Positions 43,860-53,072 of a DNA stretch of 64,000 nt are shown piece after piece; position 1 is the first letter of the stretch, and every line of letters begins with the position of its first letter. Under the pieces are notes generated by a model. It ran no database searches and was not told where the DNA came from. It saw only the letters and a list, made by a program, of their open reading frames with translations. The position numbers and the translations under genes were made by a program. The stretch spans positions 89,690 to 153,689 of the forward strand of contig NZ_ATWY01000009.1 in assembly GCF_000421405.1 (NCBI RefSeq). The letters run 5' to 3'. The DNA is from Butyrivibrio sp. NC2007 (GTDB taxonomy: Bacteria; Bacillota; Clostridia; Lachnospirales; Lachnospiraceae).

Positions 43860-45314
43860 TCAAGCCTCTTCCTCAGTCTTCTTCTTTCTTGTTGTTCTCT
43901 TTGGCTTCTCTTCGCCTTCCTCAGCCTCAGCCTTCTTAGCTGTAGTCTTCTTAGCTGCTGTCTTCTTAGGCTTCTCCTCGCCGTCCTCAGCTGCTGCCTT
44001 CTTGGCTGTTGTCTTCTTAGCTGCCTTCTTAGCGCCTTCCTTAACGTTCTCTACAAGGAAGTCTGCTGCCTTCTGAACTGCAAGATCGCTCTTGAGCTGC
44101 TTCTTCTCAGCATCTGACATCATCTCTTTGAGCTTCTCAACTTCCATTCTGTACTGGTGAGCCATGCTCTCGATCTCAGCATCAACATCAGCATCTGAAA
44201 CCTCGATCTTCTCAGCCTCAGCAACTGCCTCAAGAACGAGCCTACTCTTAATTCTCTCGATAGCCTGTGGCTTAACCTGTGCGAGCATCTGATCTACTGA
44301 TCCGCCTGTGTACTGAAGGTACTGATCCATGTTCATACCCTGCATCTGAAGTCTCTGAGCGAACTCATTAACCATCTGTCTCTGCTGGGTCTCAATCATA
44401 GCCTCAGGAAGCTCCATCTCAGAGTCCTCGATGACAGCTCTTACAACTGCATCTTCTCTCTTAGCCTTCTCATCAGCTGCCTTCTTTTCCTCAAGCTTCT
44501 TCTTAACATCTTCCTTGTACTCAGCTACTGTATCAAAGCCTGCATCTGATGCAAACTCATCGTTGAGCTCAGGAAGCTCTTTTGCTCTGATTGAATTAAC
44601 TTTGCACTTGAAGGTTGCATCCTTGCCTGCAAGGTTCTCTGCCTGATAGTCCTCAGGGAACTTAACGTTTACATCGCCTCCCTGGCCGATCTCAAATCCA
44701 ACAAGCTGCTCCTCGAATCCGGGAATGAATGCGCCTGAACCGATTGTAAGAGGATAATCTGTTCCCTTACCGCCGTCAAAAGCAACACCGTCAACAAATC
44801 CCTCGAAATCAAGAGATACTGTATCGCCGTCCTTAACTGCTCTGTCAGTAACGTCGATTGATCTTGCGTTCATGTTTCTCTGCTTGTCGATCTCAGCGTC
44901 AACCTCGTCATCTGTTACATCGAGGTCCATCTTCTCTACTTCGATTCCCTTATATTTTCCAAGCTTAACAGGTGGCTTAAGTGCTACCTCAGCAGTGAAT
45001 ACGAAATCCTTACCTGCCTCAAGCTCCTCAACATCAATCTTAGGTGAAGATACGACATCCTCGCCGCACTCTTCTACTGCCTTAGGATACTCTTCCTCGA
45101 TAAGATCGTTGGCAGCATCCTCATAGAATACTCCCTTGCCATACATCTGCTCGATCATCTTTCGAGGAGCCTTACCCTTACGGAATCCAGGAATCTGGAT
45201 CTTGTTCTTGTTCTTCTGGTATGCTTTCTCAATAGCCTTCTCAAGCTGTTCTGCAGGAACTGTGATCTTAAGCTTGGCCATGTTGTTTTCAAGCTTCTCA
45301 ACTGTTACGCTCAT
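43860..45314 (-). CDS. tig: Trigger factor with a long lysine/alanine/glutamate-rich tail
   Basis: Ribosome-bound chaperone and peptidyl-prolyl isomerase. The start at 45314 (MSVTVEKLENN) follows AGAAGGAG; the longer reading upstream lacks a site. Order: N-terminal ribosome-binding domain with PGFRKGKAPRKMIEQMYG, the FKBP-type PPIase (about 160-245) and the helical C-domain, which ends near 428, the family length. Residues 429-484 are extra: about two copies of a 22-residue unit, TTAKKAAAEDGEEKPKK then TTAKKAEAEEGEEKPKR, ending KKKTEEEA. Such histone-H1-like tails are unusual for this chaperone. It is monocistronic with a terminator. Confidence 0.95.
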   Translation of the reverse strand: MSVTVEKLENNMAKLKITVPAEQLEKAIEKAYQKNKNKIQIPGFRKGKAPRKMIEQMYGKGVFYEDAANDLIEEEYPKAVEECGEDVVSSPKIDVEELEAGKDFVFTAEVALKPPVKLGKYKGIEVEKMDLDVTDDEVDAEIDKQRNMNARSIDVTDRAVKDGDTVSLDFEGFVDGVAFDGGKGTDYPLTIGSGAFIPGFEEQLVGFEIGQGGDVNVKFPEDYQAENLAGKDATFKCKVNSIRAKELPELNDEFASDAGFDTVAEYKEDVKKKLEEKKAADEKAKREDAVVRAVIEDSEMELPEAMIETQQRQMVNEFAQRLQMQGMNMDQYLQYTGGSVDQMLAQVKPQAIERIKSRLVLEAVAEAEKIEVSDADVDAEIESMAHQYRMEVEKLKEMMSDAEKKQLKSDLAVQKAADFLVENVKEGAKKAAKKTTAKKAAAEDGEEKPKKTAAKKTTAKKAEAEEGEEKPKRTTRKKKTEEEA

Positions 45315-45405
45315 TTTTGTTTCTCCTTCTATTAATGCTAAATTACCCCTTCTGGGCACAGTCGCTAAAGATTATAACATAACGATACAAAATAATCCAC
45401 ATTTT

Positions 45406-46338
45406 TTACGAAAACATCCCAAGCCCGAAGATGAGATACAAAAGACCAAGCTCCAAGATCAGCACCAGTCCCATGAATATCGGTACGGCTATGTTAATAA
45501 CCCTGGTCACTCCTCGATTTCTTTTACCATCAACGAGCTGGTATACGCTGTAGGGAATAGCCCCCAGGATGCCCATTACGGCAAAGGCCGGGAAGGTTAT
45601 GAAGAAAAGAACTATCGAACCCACCTTCACTTTTTCCTTCTGGCCGTCAAACCATGCTCTGAAAAAGGTATAGGCAAAGCTTAAAAAGAATCCAAGCGCA
45701 AGCCCTATAAGTCCTGCCCTGAGTGTATTCATCGGATCAAAACGGCCGCGTCCGAAGAACATGCCATCCATACTGTCTAACATTCCGAATATCGCAAAGG
45801 CTACGGCAAAGTACTTCTGAGTTTTGAATCTGTCTCGTTTCCTTGGTGCATACTGAGGAAGATTGCCGGTAGATTCTTTTGATCCGAAATACTTCTCAGC
45901 TTCCCTTCTCTGCTCATTTTTCTCCATTGCTTCCTGATATGCTTTCTGCTGTGCTATCTCTGCTGCAGTCATATCAGCGCTTCTTGCCTGTAAAAAAGCT
46001 ATAAGCTCTTCCTTGGTTCCCTCTGTATAGGAATCATTTTTGATGGTAATGATCAGTTTCTTTTCAAGTGAGCAGATAAAATCATATGCTTCACCAGCAT
46101 AGAACTTCACCGATTTATTAAGTGGTAAAAAGACATCTTTAAACACGCCTTCTGTTCCGGTTACGGTAAACCTTACCTGTTTGTCATCAGCGATAAGGCT
46201 GCAGGTCACATCACCGTCGAGATATGAAGGATTCAATATATTCTCGCACCCTATAAGTTCCTTGCTGCCGATCTTTGCAAGCTCTTTCTGAGCATCATTT
46301 ATTACGCTCTCTTCAAGAGAAAATGTATTTTTAATCAT
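45406..46338 (-). CDS. Hypothetical membrane protein, 310 residues
   Basis: No family recognised with confidence. Residues about 1-120 form a soluble domain with an acidic N-terminal segment and a beta-rich core (CSLIADDKQVRFTVTG). A charged coiled linker follows (about 125-165, AQQKAYQEAMEKNEQRREAE). Then come about four membrane helices, including IGLALGFFLSFAYTFF and VGSIVLFFITFPAFAVMG. It lies alone, upstream of tig on the same strand and divergent from a chemoreceptor gene. Confidence 0.72.
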   Translation of the reverse strand: MIKNTFSLEESVINDAQKELAKIGSKELIGCENILNPSYLDGDVTCSLIADDKQVRFTVTGTEGVFKDVFLPLNKSVKFYAGEAYDFICSLEKKLIITIKNDSYTEGTKEELIAFLQARSADMTAAEIAQQKAYQEAMEKNEQRREAEKYFGSKESTGNLPQYAPRKRDRFKTQKYFAVAFAIFGMLDSMDGMFFGRGRFDPMNTLRAGLIGLALGFFLSFAYTFFRAWFDGQKEKVKVGSIVLFFITFPAFAVMGILGAIPYSVYQLVDGKRNRGVTRVINIAVPIFMGLVLILELGLLYLIFGLGMFS

Positions 46339-46563
46339 TTTTTTTGCTCCTATTTCCGTTTTCCAACTCTGCTATTTTACTAGAAAACGTTCAAATGTTA
46401 AAGAGGGCCTAGCATTTCGCAAATCAATAATCGCAATACAGAATATACATATATATTTAAACATAAAATTTATATAATTTTTTCTTTCCAAAATGCGCCA
46501 TTTCCCGTACAAAAGAGTATAATATTTAGTACACGAATTATCAAAATATCATGGAGGCGTGTT

Positions 46564-48579
46564 ATGGCAAAAGAAAAGAAAGCAAATTCATCAAACATCA
46601 AGTTTTTCGACAGCATCAAGACCAGACTCATCTCTGTAATGATGCTGGTTGCTATCGTTCCTCTGATAGTAGCCATCATTGTAAGTTATGTAACATCAAC
46701 CAAGAAGGCGACAGCCGACGCAATTGATGCACTGGACTGGCAGGCATGGTACATTGAATCCTCATTCGAGACCGTAATCCAGAAGAACATCACTGCAATG
46801 CAGGCAATTGCAGCAGCACCTTCCACCAAGACCTTCTATATCAACCCTAATGATCTTACCGCTGCTTCAAAAGCGCAGGCATACTTAAATACCATTGATG
46901 CAGCTCTTGGTGACGGAAACATCTCCGTTCTTACCGGTGCTGACGGTATGCAGATCCTTCGTGCATCAGGAAAACTGGTAGATGTATCGCAAAGAGAATA
47001 TTTCAAGCAGGCTATGGCAGGAAAGACCTATGTATCCGACGTTATAACCTCTGCTTCAACAGGTGCAAGACAAACCACCATCGCAACCCCTGTCTTTGCT
47101 GATGACGGAAGCGTAATCGGTGTGGTTCAGCGTAACTACAGCATGGATGCTCTTCACGAAATCCTTGCGGCAGAAGCAGAAGATGCTTTTGTTTCCGACA
47201 GAGTAGGTATGGTAGCTGCTATGTCAGCAATGGAAATCACACCTGAGAACGAAAAGGACATCGACCTTTCAGGCTCACCATTCATGAGTGATTCCGGAGA
47301 AAGTGGCATGTATCAGCAAACAGCAGGTAATGGAGAGTCCATAATCTGCTGGGTAAGATCCAGTACAACAGGCTGGGTTATAGCTTGTGCCAAGAGTGTA
47401 AAAGAGATCAAGTCAACCGCCACATCAGCTGCCGGGCTTGTAATCATCATCGGTATCATACTCGCAATAGTTGCAGGTATCATCTCCTTCTTCATGTCAA
47501 GGGCATTTACAGAACCAATCGGTGAAGTTAACGAATCGCTCTCAGCTCTTGCTGACGGTAGATTTAAACCTGTTAAGAAACACCATGACAGAAAAGATGA
47601 ATTTGGCGGAATGGTAAGAAGTACCAACACCGTTATTGAAAAGCTTGAAGACATTGTATCCCATATCAAGGCATCTGCTTCAGACGTAGGAACCTCCTCA
47701 GAGGAACTTTCCGATATGGCCAACCAGATCTCTCAGACCGCTGAGGATGTTTCAAATGCAGTTCAGGAGATCGCATCCGGAGCAACACAGCAGGCAGACG
47801 AGATCCAGAGTGCTTCAGAGAACGTAGGAAGAATCGGCGATGCAGTCGGAGACGTACAGAGTTCCACAGGAAGCCTTTCAAGTCTTGCAGACAAGATGAA
47901 GGAAGCATCAGAAGTATCCAGCACATCCCTTGCTTCCCTGCAGGATTCCTCATCTGAGATGACAGCCAAGATCGATGAGATTTCAAAAACCATCAGCGCA
48001 ACTCAGGACGCTGTCACAAATATCAACGACAAAGTTGAAGGAATTGCTTCCATCGCAACACAGACCAACCTCCTCTCACTCAATGCTTCAATTGAGGCTG
48101 CAAGAGCAGGTGAGGCAGGAAAAGGATTTGCGGTTGTTGCTGAAGAGATTGGTAAACTTGCTGATGATTCCAAGGCTATGGCAGACGATATCAGAAAAGA
48201 GATGGATATCCTTCTCGAGCAGTCCAGAGCAGCCGTTCAGGCAGCAGAGGATGTAAGACAAGGCAACCAGGATCAGCAGATCGCTCTTGGCGAGACCTTG
48301 AACGCAGTAAACGGAATGCTGGGCGATATCAGCAGTACCGTAGGCGGCGTACAGCTCATTTCCCAGGGTGCGGACACCTGCGAATCATCCAAGAATGCAG
48401 TAGTAGATACCATGAGCGCACTCTCTGCTATTTCCGAAGAGAACGCAGCTTCTTCAGAAGAGACGGGCGCATCCATGCAGGAGCTCTCAGCTACTGTTAC
48501 AACACTTGCAGGTTCAGCTAATAACCTGAAGGAAATCGCTGAACAGCTCAATAACGAGATGGAATTCTTCAAGTCATAA
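46564..48579 (+). CDS. Methyl-accepting chemotaxis protein with Cache sensor
   Basis: Chemoreceptor of 671 residues. First helix near 22-44 ([20 protein letters not shown]), extracellular dCache domain with [19 protein letters not shown], second helix near 289-312, HAMP, then the signalling hairpin with [25 protein letters not shown] precedes the ATG and TATAAT lies at 46519-46524. The DVxx-x(7)-YF-type Cache segment suggests a small soluble ligand, which I cannot name. A bidirectional terminator separates it from the convergent electron-transfer operon. Confidence 0.93.
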   Translation: MAKEKKANSSNIKFFDSIKTRLISVMMLVAIVPLIVAIIVSYVTSTKKATADAIDALDWQAWYIESSFETVIQKNITAMQAIAAAPSTKTFYINPNDLTAASKAQAYLNTIDAALGDGNISVLTGADGMQILRASGKLVDVSQREYFKQAMAGKTYVSDVITSASTGARQTTIATPVFADDGSVIGVVQRNYSMDALHEILAAEAEDAFVSDRVGMVAAMSAMEITPENEKDIDLSGSPFMSDSGESGMYQQTAGNGESIICWVRSSTTGWVIACAKSVKEIKSTATSAAGLVIIIGIILAIVAGIISFFMSRAFTEPIGEVNESLSALADGRFKPVKKHHDRKDEFGGMVRSTNTVIEKLEDIVSHIKASASDVGTSSEELSDMANQISQTAEDVSNAVQEIASGATQQADEIQSASENVGRIGDAVGDVQSSTGSLSSLADKMKEASEVSSTSLASLQDSSSEMTAKIDEISKTISATQDAVTNINDKVEGIASIATQTNLLSLNASIEAARAGEAGKGFAVVAEEIGKLADDSKAMADDIRKEMDILLEQSRAAVQAAEDVRQGNQDQQIALGETLNAVNGMLGDISSTVGGVQLISQGADTCESSKNAVVDTMSALSAISEENAASSEETGASMQELSATVTTLAGSANNLKEIAEQLNNEMEFFKS

Positions 48580-48612
48580 ATCCAGTCCAAACACGCTATA
48601 ATCATAAAGAAA

Positions 48613-48645
48613 AGGGCGTACAGTTTTTAGCTGTACGCTCTTTTC
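48613..48645. terminator. Bidirectional terminator
   Basis: GCGTACAG / CTGTACGC hairpin followed by TCTTTTCTTA on plus and CCTTTTCTTT on minus. It ends the chemoreceptor gene and the convergent eight-kilobase electron-transfer operon. Confidence 0.82.
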
Positions 48646-48648
48646 TTA

Positions 48649-49938
48649 TTAGTTCTTTTCATCGAGATTTATCTCATACTCCGTAAAATCGTTTGCATCT
48701 TCCTCCTGCACCAGTTCAAAGTACCTTGGCACAAAGGTGTCAGTCTTTTTCCACTTCTTAAGCACCTCTTCATCCCAGGAGATAAGGTCGCTCCTTCCTG
48801 CGATGTATGCCACGTTAAAGTCAGCAAAAAAGCCGGCAAGTTCATCTGCATCATCGCTGTCTGACAGGTTTTCTTTTCCCTGCTTATAAGCGTTATCCCA
48901 AAGGAAATCGTGGGAAGCCTTGGCAAAATCCGGGATGTCTTTTACCTCAAAAGGCACAGCCCTGTAGCTCATCTTCTTACCTGAAAAGGTCAGCTCACCG
49001 TAGTAATTGGGAGATGTCATAAGAGAACCTGTCGCTATGTCCGGAACTCCGCCACCACTTGCTGCAATGTGCTGGATGTGCATATGCCCCGAGAGATTTG
49101 CCACGACGCCATATTCCTCATAGAGTTCAAGGAGCTTGTCGCTGTTTATAAAGCTCATTCCCTGGCTTGTCAGCTCTGAGTGAACGAGAAGTGTCTGGTG
49201 GGTTACGCTGATAACATAGGCATGATCTTCTCTTGCTTTCTGTAGCTGCTCTTCAACAAAGCTAAGCGTTCCCGGCGTAAGAAGCCCTGACATTCCGGCA
49301 ACAGTATTTACGTCTACGCACAGTATCCTGAGATTCGGAGTCACTTCATAGATATAGGAAAGTGATGTCTCATCAAAATCCAGGGAATCCTCTCTTCCAA
49401 AATCCTTGTACAGCTGCAGATATTCACCGGCATCAATACTGCTTACAAGTTCATAAGCATTTCCGGAGAATCTGGCAGCTCTTTTGACTGTAAAATCATG
49501 ATTGCCGGGAATTGCAAGTACCGGTATTCCGGCATCCTCGACCTTCCTAAGCATAGCAGCGTATTCCTCATGGCTCTCTCTCGCCCCGTTAAAGGTCAGA
49601 TCTCCTGCCACGATAAGAGCCGCCGGCTTATCCTCGATAACTTTTTCAAGGAAAGCCTCATTGATCTCTTTGTTATAGGGCATGAATTTCCCATCGCCGC
49701 TTCTTATCATGTTCTGATAATACTCTCCGCCATCCGTAAGAGAAGGTGAAATGTAGTGAGTGTCCGTGGCCAGATAGATTGTCACCGGCTCAAAGTCATC
49801 ATATTCTGCAAAAGAGCTTTTTCTCTTTCCCATGGCATTTTTCTCCCCACTGAAAAAAGGCGCCGAGATCAGCGCCGTTAACAGTAAAAGTAAAACTATG
49901 GATATCAGTCTTTTTCTATGATCCACGAAGGTCCTCAC
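48649..49938 (-). CDS. Membrane-anchored extracellular metallophosphoesterase
   Basis: Calcineurin-type phosphoesterase of 429 residues with an N-terminal anchor helix (ISIVLLLLLTALISAPFF, about 13-30), so the catalytic domain faces outside. Metal motifs in order are ATDTHY, VAGDLTFNG, PGNHDF, SVTHQ and LSGHMHIQH. It overlaps eetB by 4 bp and is the last gene of the flavin electron-transfer operon. ApbE releases AMP when it attaches FMN outside the cell, so hydrolysis of a nucleotide is a tempting role, but that is inference. Confidence 0.88.
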   Translation of the reverse strand: MRTFVDHRKRLISIVLLLLLTALISAPFFSGEKNAMGKRKSSFAEYDDFEPVTIYLATDTHYISPSLTDGGEYYQNMIRSGDGKFMPYNKEINEAFLEKVIEDKPAALIVAGDLTFNGARESHEEYAAMLRKVEDAGIPVLAIPGNHDFTVKRAARFSGNAYELVSSIDAGEYLQLYKDFGREDSLDFDETSLSYIYEVTPNLRILCVDVNTVAGMSGLLTPGTLSFVEEQLQKAREDHAYVISVTHQTLLVHSELTSQGMSFINSDKLLELYEEYGVVANLSGHMHIQHIAASGGGVPDIATGSLMTSPNYYGELTFSGKKMSYRAVPFEVKDIPDFAKASHDFLWDNAYKQGKENLSDSDDADELAGFFADFNVAYIAGRSDLISWDEEVLKKWKKTDTFVPRYFELVQEEDANDFTEYEINLDEKN

Positions 49939-50432
49939 ATCCTAAAAACTCTCTTAACTCTTATAGTGATAAGGTTTGCAACAAAGCCAATAAGTACTCC
50001 GGTTATGGTTCCTATCACCATCAGAAACGGCAGGTAATAAATAAGGCTCTCCGTCTCCAGAACAAGCATGGCCACTATGATCTGGCCGATGTTATGGAAA
50101 ACTCCGCCGAGGACACTTACACCTGTCACCGAAAGCTTGCCTATCTTTTTGGCTATCAGCATGGCAAAGAGAGACAGAGCTGCTCCTGCCAGAGAGTACA
50201 TCATCATTGAGATGTTTCCAAAGGTAAGTCCCACCAGCACTACTCTTATGAGGGAGAGTGCGATGGCATTTTTTTCACCCACTGTGTAGAGTGCCACCAT
50301 GACCACCAGATTGGCAAAGCCCACCTTGGCACCCGGTATTCCTATGTTGAGTGGCAGCATGTACTCAATGTATGAAAGCACAAATGCCAGTGCCACAAAA
50401 AGCCCCAAAAAGGCTATCCTCTTGTTATTCAT
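49935..50432 (-). CDS. eetB: Gx-transporter family membrane protein, EetB-like
   Basis: A 165-residue protein with about five helices of the Gx_transp family, also called heptaprenyl diphosphate synthase component I. Motifs are IPGAKVGFANLVVMVALY and LGGVFHNIGQIIVA. In the Listeria flavin-based electron-transfer locus the matching gene is eetB, next to eetA. It is also next to an eetA-type NusG-II gene here. It is needed for electron transfer in Listeria, but its reaction is unknown. Confidence 0.85.
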   Translation of the reverse strand: MNNKRIAFLGLFVALAFVLSYIEYMLPLNIGIPGAKVGFANLVVMVALYTVGEKNAIALSLIRVVLVGLTFGNISMMMYSLAGAALSLFAMLIAKKIGKLSVTGVSVLGGVFHNIGQIIVAMLVLETESLIYYLPFLMVIGTITGVLIGFVANLITIRVKRVFRM

Positions 50433-50453
50433 TGCAAAACTCCCGGGTGCATC

Positions 50454-50831
50454 TTAAAATGTCGACCCATCAATTTCATTTTCTTTACCGCCTTCTACCG
50501 TCACCACAACCTTGTTTGGCAGACACACTATCGATTCCTTAGAGTATCTGATGTGGTTGTGCTTGACGCAGATCTGATCGGGACAGGAAGCTTCTGTTAC
50601 ATCGGCGTATCCGTCCGAGATGACCAGAATGTTGTAGGAGCCATCAGGTAGTTCAATCCTCTCGGTCCTGTCCTCTGACAGAGGGTAAGTGCCATAAACC
50701 TCTCCGTCTATGGTCACCACAACGTTTGCTGTGTCCTTTGTATTATTCATTTGCCAGATCCTCATTCCGCCTGCGGTCAGCAGTGCTACTACCAATAAGG
50801 CTGCAATGAGGATAACATCATTCTTCTTCAT
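50454..50831 (-). CDS. eetA: NusG domain II protein, EetA-like
   Basis: A 125-residue protein with a single N-terminal membrane anchor (VILIAALLVVALLTAGG) and an extracellular NusG-II-type beta domain. Two Cys lie in ASCPDQICVKH and a third in VCLPNKVVV, the family pattern. It starts on the base next to the apbE/fmnB stop and ends 21 bp before eetB. This matches EetA in the Listeria locus. Confidence 0.87.
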   Translation of the reverse strand: MKKNDVILIAALLVVALLTAGGMRIWQMNNTKDTANVVVTIDGEVYGTYPLSEDRTERIELPDGSYNILVISDGYADVTEASCPDQICVKHNHIRYSKESIVCLPNKVVVTVEGGKENEIDGSTF

Positions 50832-51905
50832 TTACTTTACGTACTTTTCCTTAAAATTATCGGAATATATCTTTTCTCCGTCGTGCATGACCCACATGGC
50901 TTCCACGTTGTCACGCTCCTTAACAAATGCCATTCCCTCATCAAGGCTCATTGTATAGAGCGCCGTCGAATAGGAATCAGCCTTGCCCGAGTCATCTGTG
51001 ATGACTGAAACAGCTGCGAATTCATCAGAAGGATACAGAGTGTCCGGATCGATGATATGACAATATCTTACTCCGTCGACCTCATAAAATCTCTGATAAT
51101 CACCGGAGGACACAACGCATTCTCCGTCATTTATATCCACCATCTCGATGTACTGCTCATCGCTGTAAACATCAGGGTTCTGGATGCCGAGCCTGAAGTT
51201 CGAGCCATCTATTCTTGTACCTATGCAGGAGATATTTCCTCCAAGGCTCAGAAGCACATTGTTAAGACCCTTTTCTCTAGCATACTCCATAACTCTCTGG
51301 ACTGCATAGCCCTTTCCGGTGCTGCCCACATCCAGCGACATTTCCGGGTCGCTTAGATAAACCGTACTCTTCTCTTTATCAATTATAATACCTGTTATAT
51401 CAGTGTGGTGCGACGCCTCTTTAAGTGCATCTGCATCAGGGAGCTTGGCCCTCTCCGGGTCAGCAATTCCAATCTCCCTCTGTCTGTGCCAGAGAGATAA
51501 AACGGATCCCAGCGCGATATTTACCGCACCATCCGTCTCATAATAGGTATCAATACTAAACTCCAAAAGAGCAATTATCTCAGGATCAACTTCTACAGGT
51601 GCAATACCTGCATTATCATTTATTGTCTTTATATTATTAACGCCGGGATAGTCGTTGTAGATATCATAGAGCTGATTGTAGTAGATCAGCCTGTCCTTGA
51701 TAAGCTGCGCATCCTCAGCGAACTTTTCCTTATTCACGGCAAAGCCAACAATCTCTGTTCTTGTGTCAAACACATCCAGGAAAGTGGCTGTATATCTTGT
51801 CAGTTCTTTTTCTTTGGCAAAAGACCTATAGATCAAAATTCCGGCTATGAGAACAATAAAAAGTATTCCCATAAAAATCGCCGGCTTTAAATTCTTTATC
51901 TTCAT
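50832..51905 (-). CDS. fmnB: ApbE-type FAD:protein FMN transferase (FmnB-like)
   Basis: Transfers FMN from FAD to a Thr/Ser of target proteins outside the membrane. The start at 51905 (MKIKNLKPAIFMG) follows TAAGGAAAAT. An N-terminal anchor (about 8-27) is followed by the ApbE fold with SLDVGSTGKGYAVQRVMEYA and RYCHIIDPDTLYP, the metal/FAD-binding motifs. The protein has 357 residues. Position between the PplA-like lipoprotein and eetA identifies it as FmnB. Likely targets are the lipoprotein and, from its motif, Ndh2 in the same operon. Confidence 0.93.
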   Translation of the reverse strand: MKIKNLKPAIFMGILFIVLIAGILIYRSFAKEKELTRYTATFLDVFDTRTEIVGFAVNKEKFAEDAQLIKDRLIYYNQLYDIYNDYPGVNNIKTINDNAGIAPVEVDPEIIALLEFSIDTYYETDGAVNIALGSVLSLWHRQREIGIADPERAKLPDADALKEASHHTDITGIIIDKEKSTVYLSDPEMSLDVGSTGKGYAVQRVMEYAREKGLNNVLLSLGGNISCIGTRIDGSNFRLGIQNPDVYSDEQYIEMVDINDGECVVSSGDYQRFYEVDGVRYCHIIDPDTLYPSDEFAAVSVITDDSGKADSYSTALYTMSLDEGMAFVKERDNVEAMWVMHDGEKIYSDNFKEKYVK

Positions 51906-51927
51906 GATTTTCCTTAAGCGTAAACTT

Positions 51928-51953
51928 GGGGGTGCACAATTAAGCACACCCCC
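51928..51953 (-). other. Intercistronic hairpin between pplA and fmnB
   Basis: GGGGGTG and CACCCCC arms without a T run. It could partly stop transcription or protect the pplA 3' end, giving more lipoprotein than ApbE. Confidence 0.5.
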
Positions 51954-51994
51954 ACCTATTACCTGAACTTACTCACATTACAATTATAACTGTA

Positions 51995-53017
51995 TTATTT
52001 TGCAGCTGCTACTGCCTTAGCGATAACACTGTTAAAGTCTGTGATGTGAACTGATACAGAAGCTGCAAGGTCAGCATCAGCTGCACGACCCTCTTCCATA
52101 GCTGTTCCGGCAACTTCATCAGCTGTCTTTCCAACTGTATAAGCAGCATAAGCAGCAGCCTGCTCATTCCACTCCTTGCCGATAGCAGAAGCCTTCTTCA
52201 TGCCATAAGCCTCACCGAGCTCATTCTTACTCTTAACATCAGCAGCTGTGTCAGCTGTGATAGCACCGTTTGCATCAAAAGTGATCTTAGCCTGAACAGC
52301 GTCGATGATGTCACTTGTGATCTTGCCGTCTGAACCTACTGTAAGAGCAGAAATTGTTGTATAAGCCTCAGCAGTTCCGTCGCCCTCAGCAGAAGCATCC
52401 TCTGAGTTAGAGATCTTTGTTGAAACACCAAGACCAAGCTTGTCGCCTTCGTGAGCGCCTAAAGCTGTAGCATTGTTTACAGCCTCAACAACTGCAGCCT
52501 GGAAACCTGTTACGTGGATTGATACAGAAGCTGCAAGATCAGCATCGCCTGCATAACCCTCTGAAATAGCCATTCCGCTGATATCTGAAGCAGTCTTACC
52601 AACAGCCCATGCTGCGAAAGCATCAGCCTGCTCATACCACTCTTTTCCGATTGCAGAAGCCTTCTTCATACCATAGTTATCACCGAGCTCTCTCTTTGAA
52701 GGATACTCAGCGTTAAGATCTGAAGTGATTGTTCCCTGTGCGCTTACACCGATCTCTGTCTGTGCGATATCGATGATGCACTGTGTGATCTTGCCGTTTC
52801 CATCAACTGTAACAGCAGCGATTGTTGCATCTGCCTGAGCCTTTCCATCTGCATCAGCAGTTGCATCCTCAGAGCTTGAGATTGATACGCTTGTACCAAG
52901 TCCTGTCTTAAGCTCTGCTCCTGTAGCTCCTGTAGAGTCTGACTGTGAGCCACAGCCTGCAAGTACTACAGCTGAAAGCACTGTAGCGCTTACCAATGAA
53001 AGTAATTTCTTTTTCAT
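51995..53017 (-). CDS. pplA: PplA-like flavoprotein lipoprotein with two repeats
   Basis: Secreted electron carrier anchored by lipid: signal peptide MKKKLLSLVSATVLSAVVLAGC with Cys22. The mature protein (340 residues in all) is two tandem domains of about 145 residues. Each has TKISNSEDAS-type starts, YGMKKASAIGKEW and a final DADLAASVSVHIT segment, as in PplA of Listeria, which carries two FMNs. Possible attachment sites are TGAT (residues 29-33) beside the lipobox and the repeated DLAASVS segments. Neither is a perfect ApbE consensus. GGGAAG precedes the ATG and a palindrome lies just upstream. Only two domains, as in Listeria. Confidence 0.87.
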   Translation of the reverse strand: MKKKLLSLVSATVLSAVVLAGCGSQSDSTGATGAELKTGLGTSVSISSSEDATADADGKAQADATIAAVTVDGNGKITQCIIDIAQTEIGVSAQGTITSDLNAEYPSKRELGDNYGMKKASAIGKEWYEQADAFAAWAVGKTASDISGMAISEGYAGDADLAASVSIHVTGFQAAVVEAVNNATALGAHEGDKLGLGVSTKISNSEDASAEGDGTAEAYTTISALTVGSDGKITSDIIDAVQAKITFDANGAITADTAADVKSKNELGEAYGMKKASAIGKEWNEQAAAYAAYTVGKTADEVAGTAMEEGRAADADLAASVSVHITDFNSVIAKAVAAAK

Positions 53018-53034
53018 TTTTCTTCCCTTTCTTT

Positions 53035-53050
53035 TATAAAACGTTTTATA
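53035..53050. promoter_or_regulatory. 16-bp perfect palindrome upstream of pplA
   Basis: TATAAAACGTTTTATA, 18 bp before the pplA start. Its core AAAACGTTTT recurs at 56137-56150 in the divergent control region of the same locus. Candidate operator or internal control site. Confidence 0.55.
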
Positions 53051-53072
53051 TTAAGGCTGTTTAGCCAAAATA

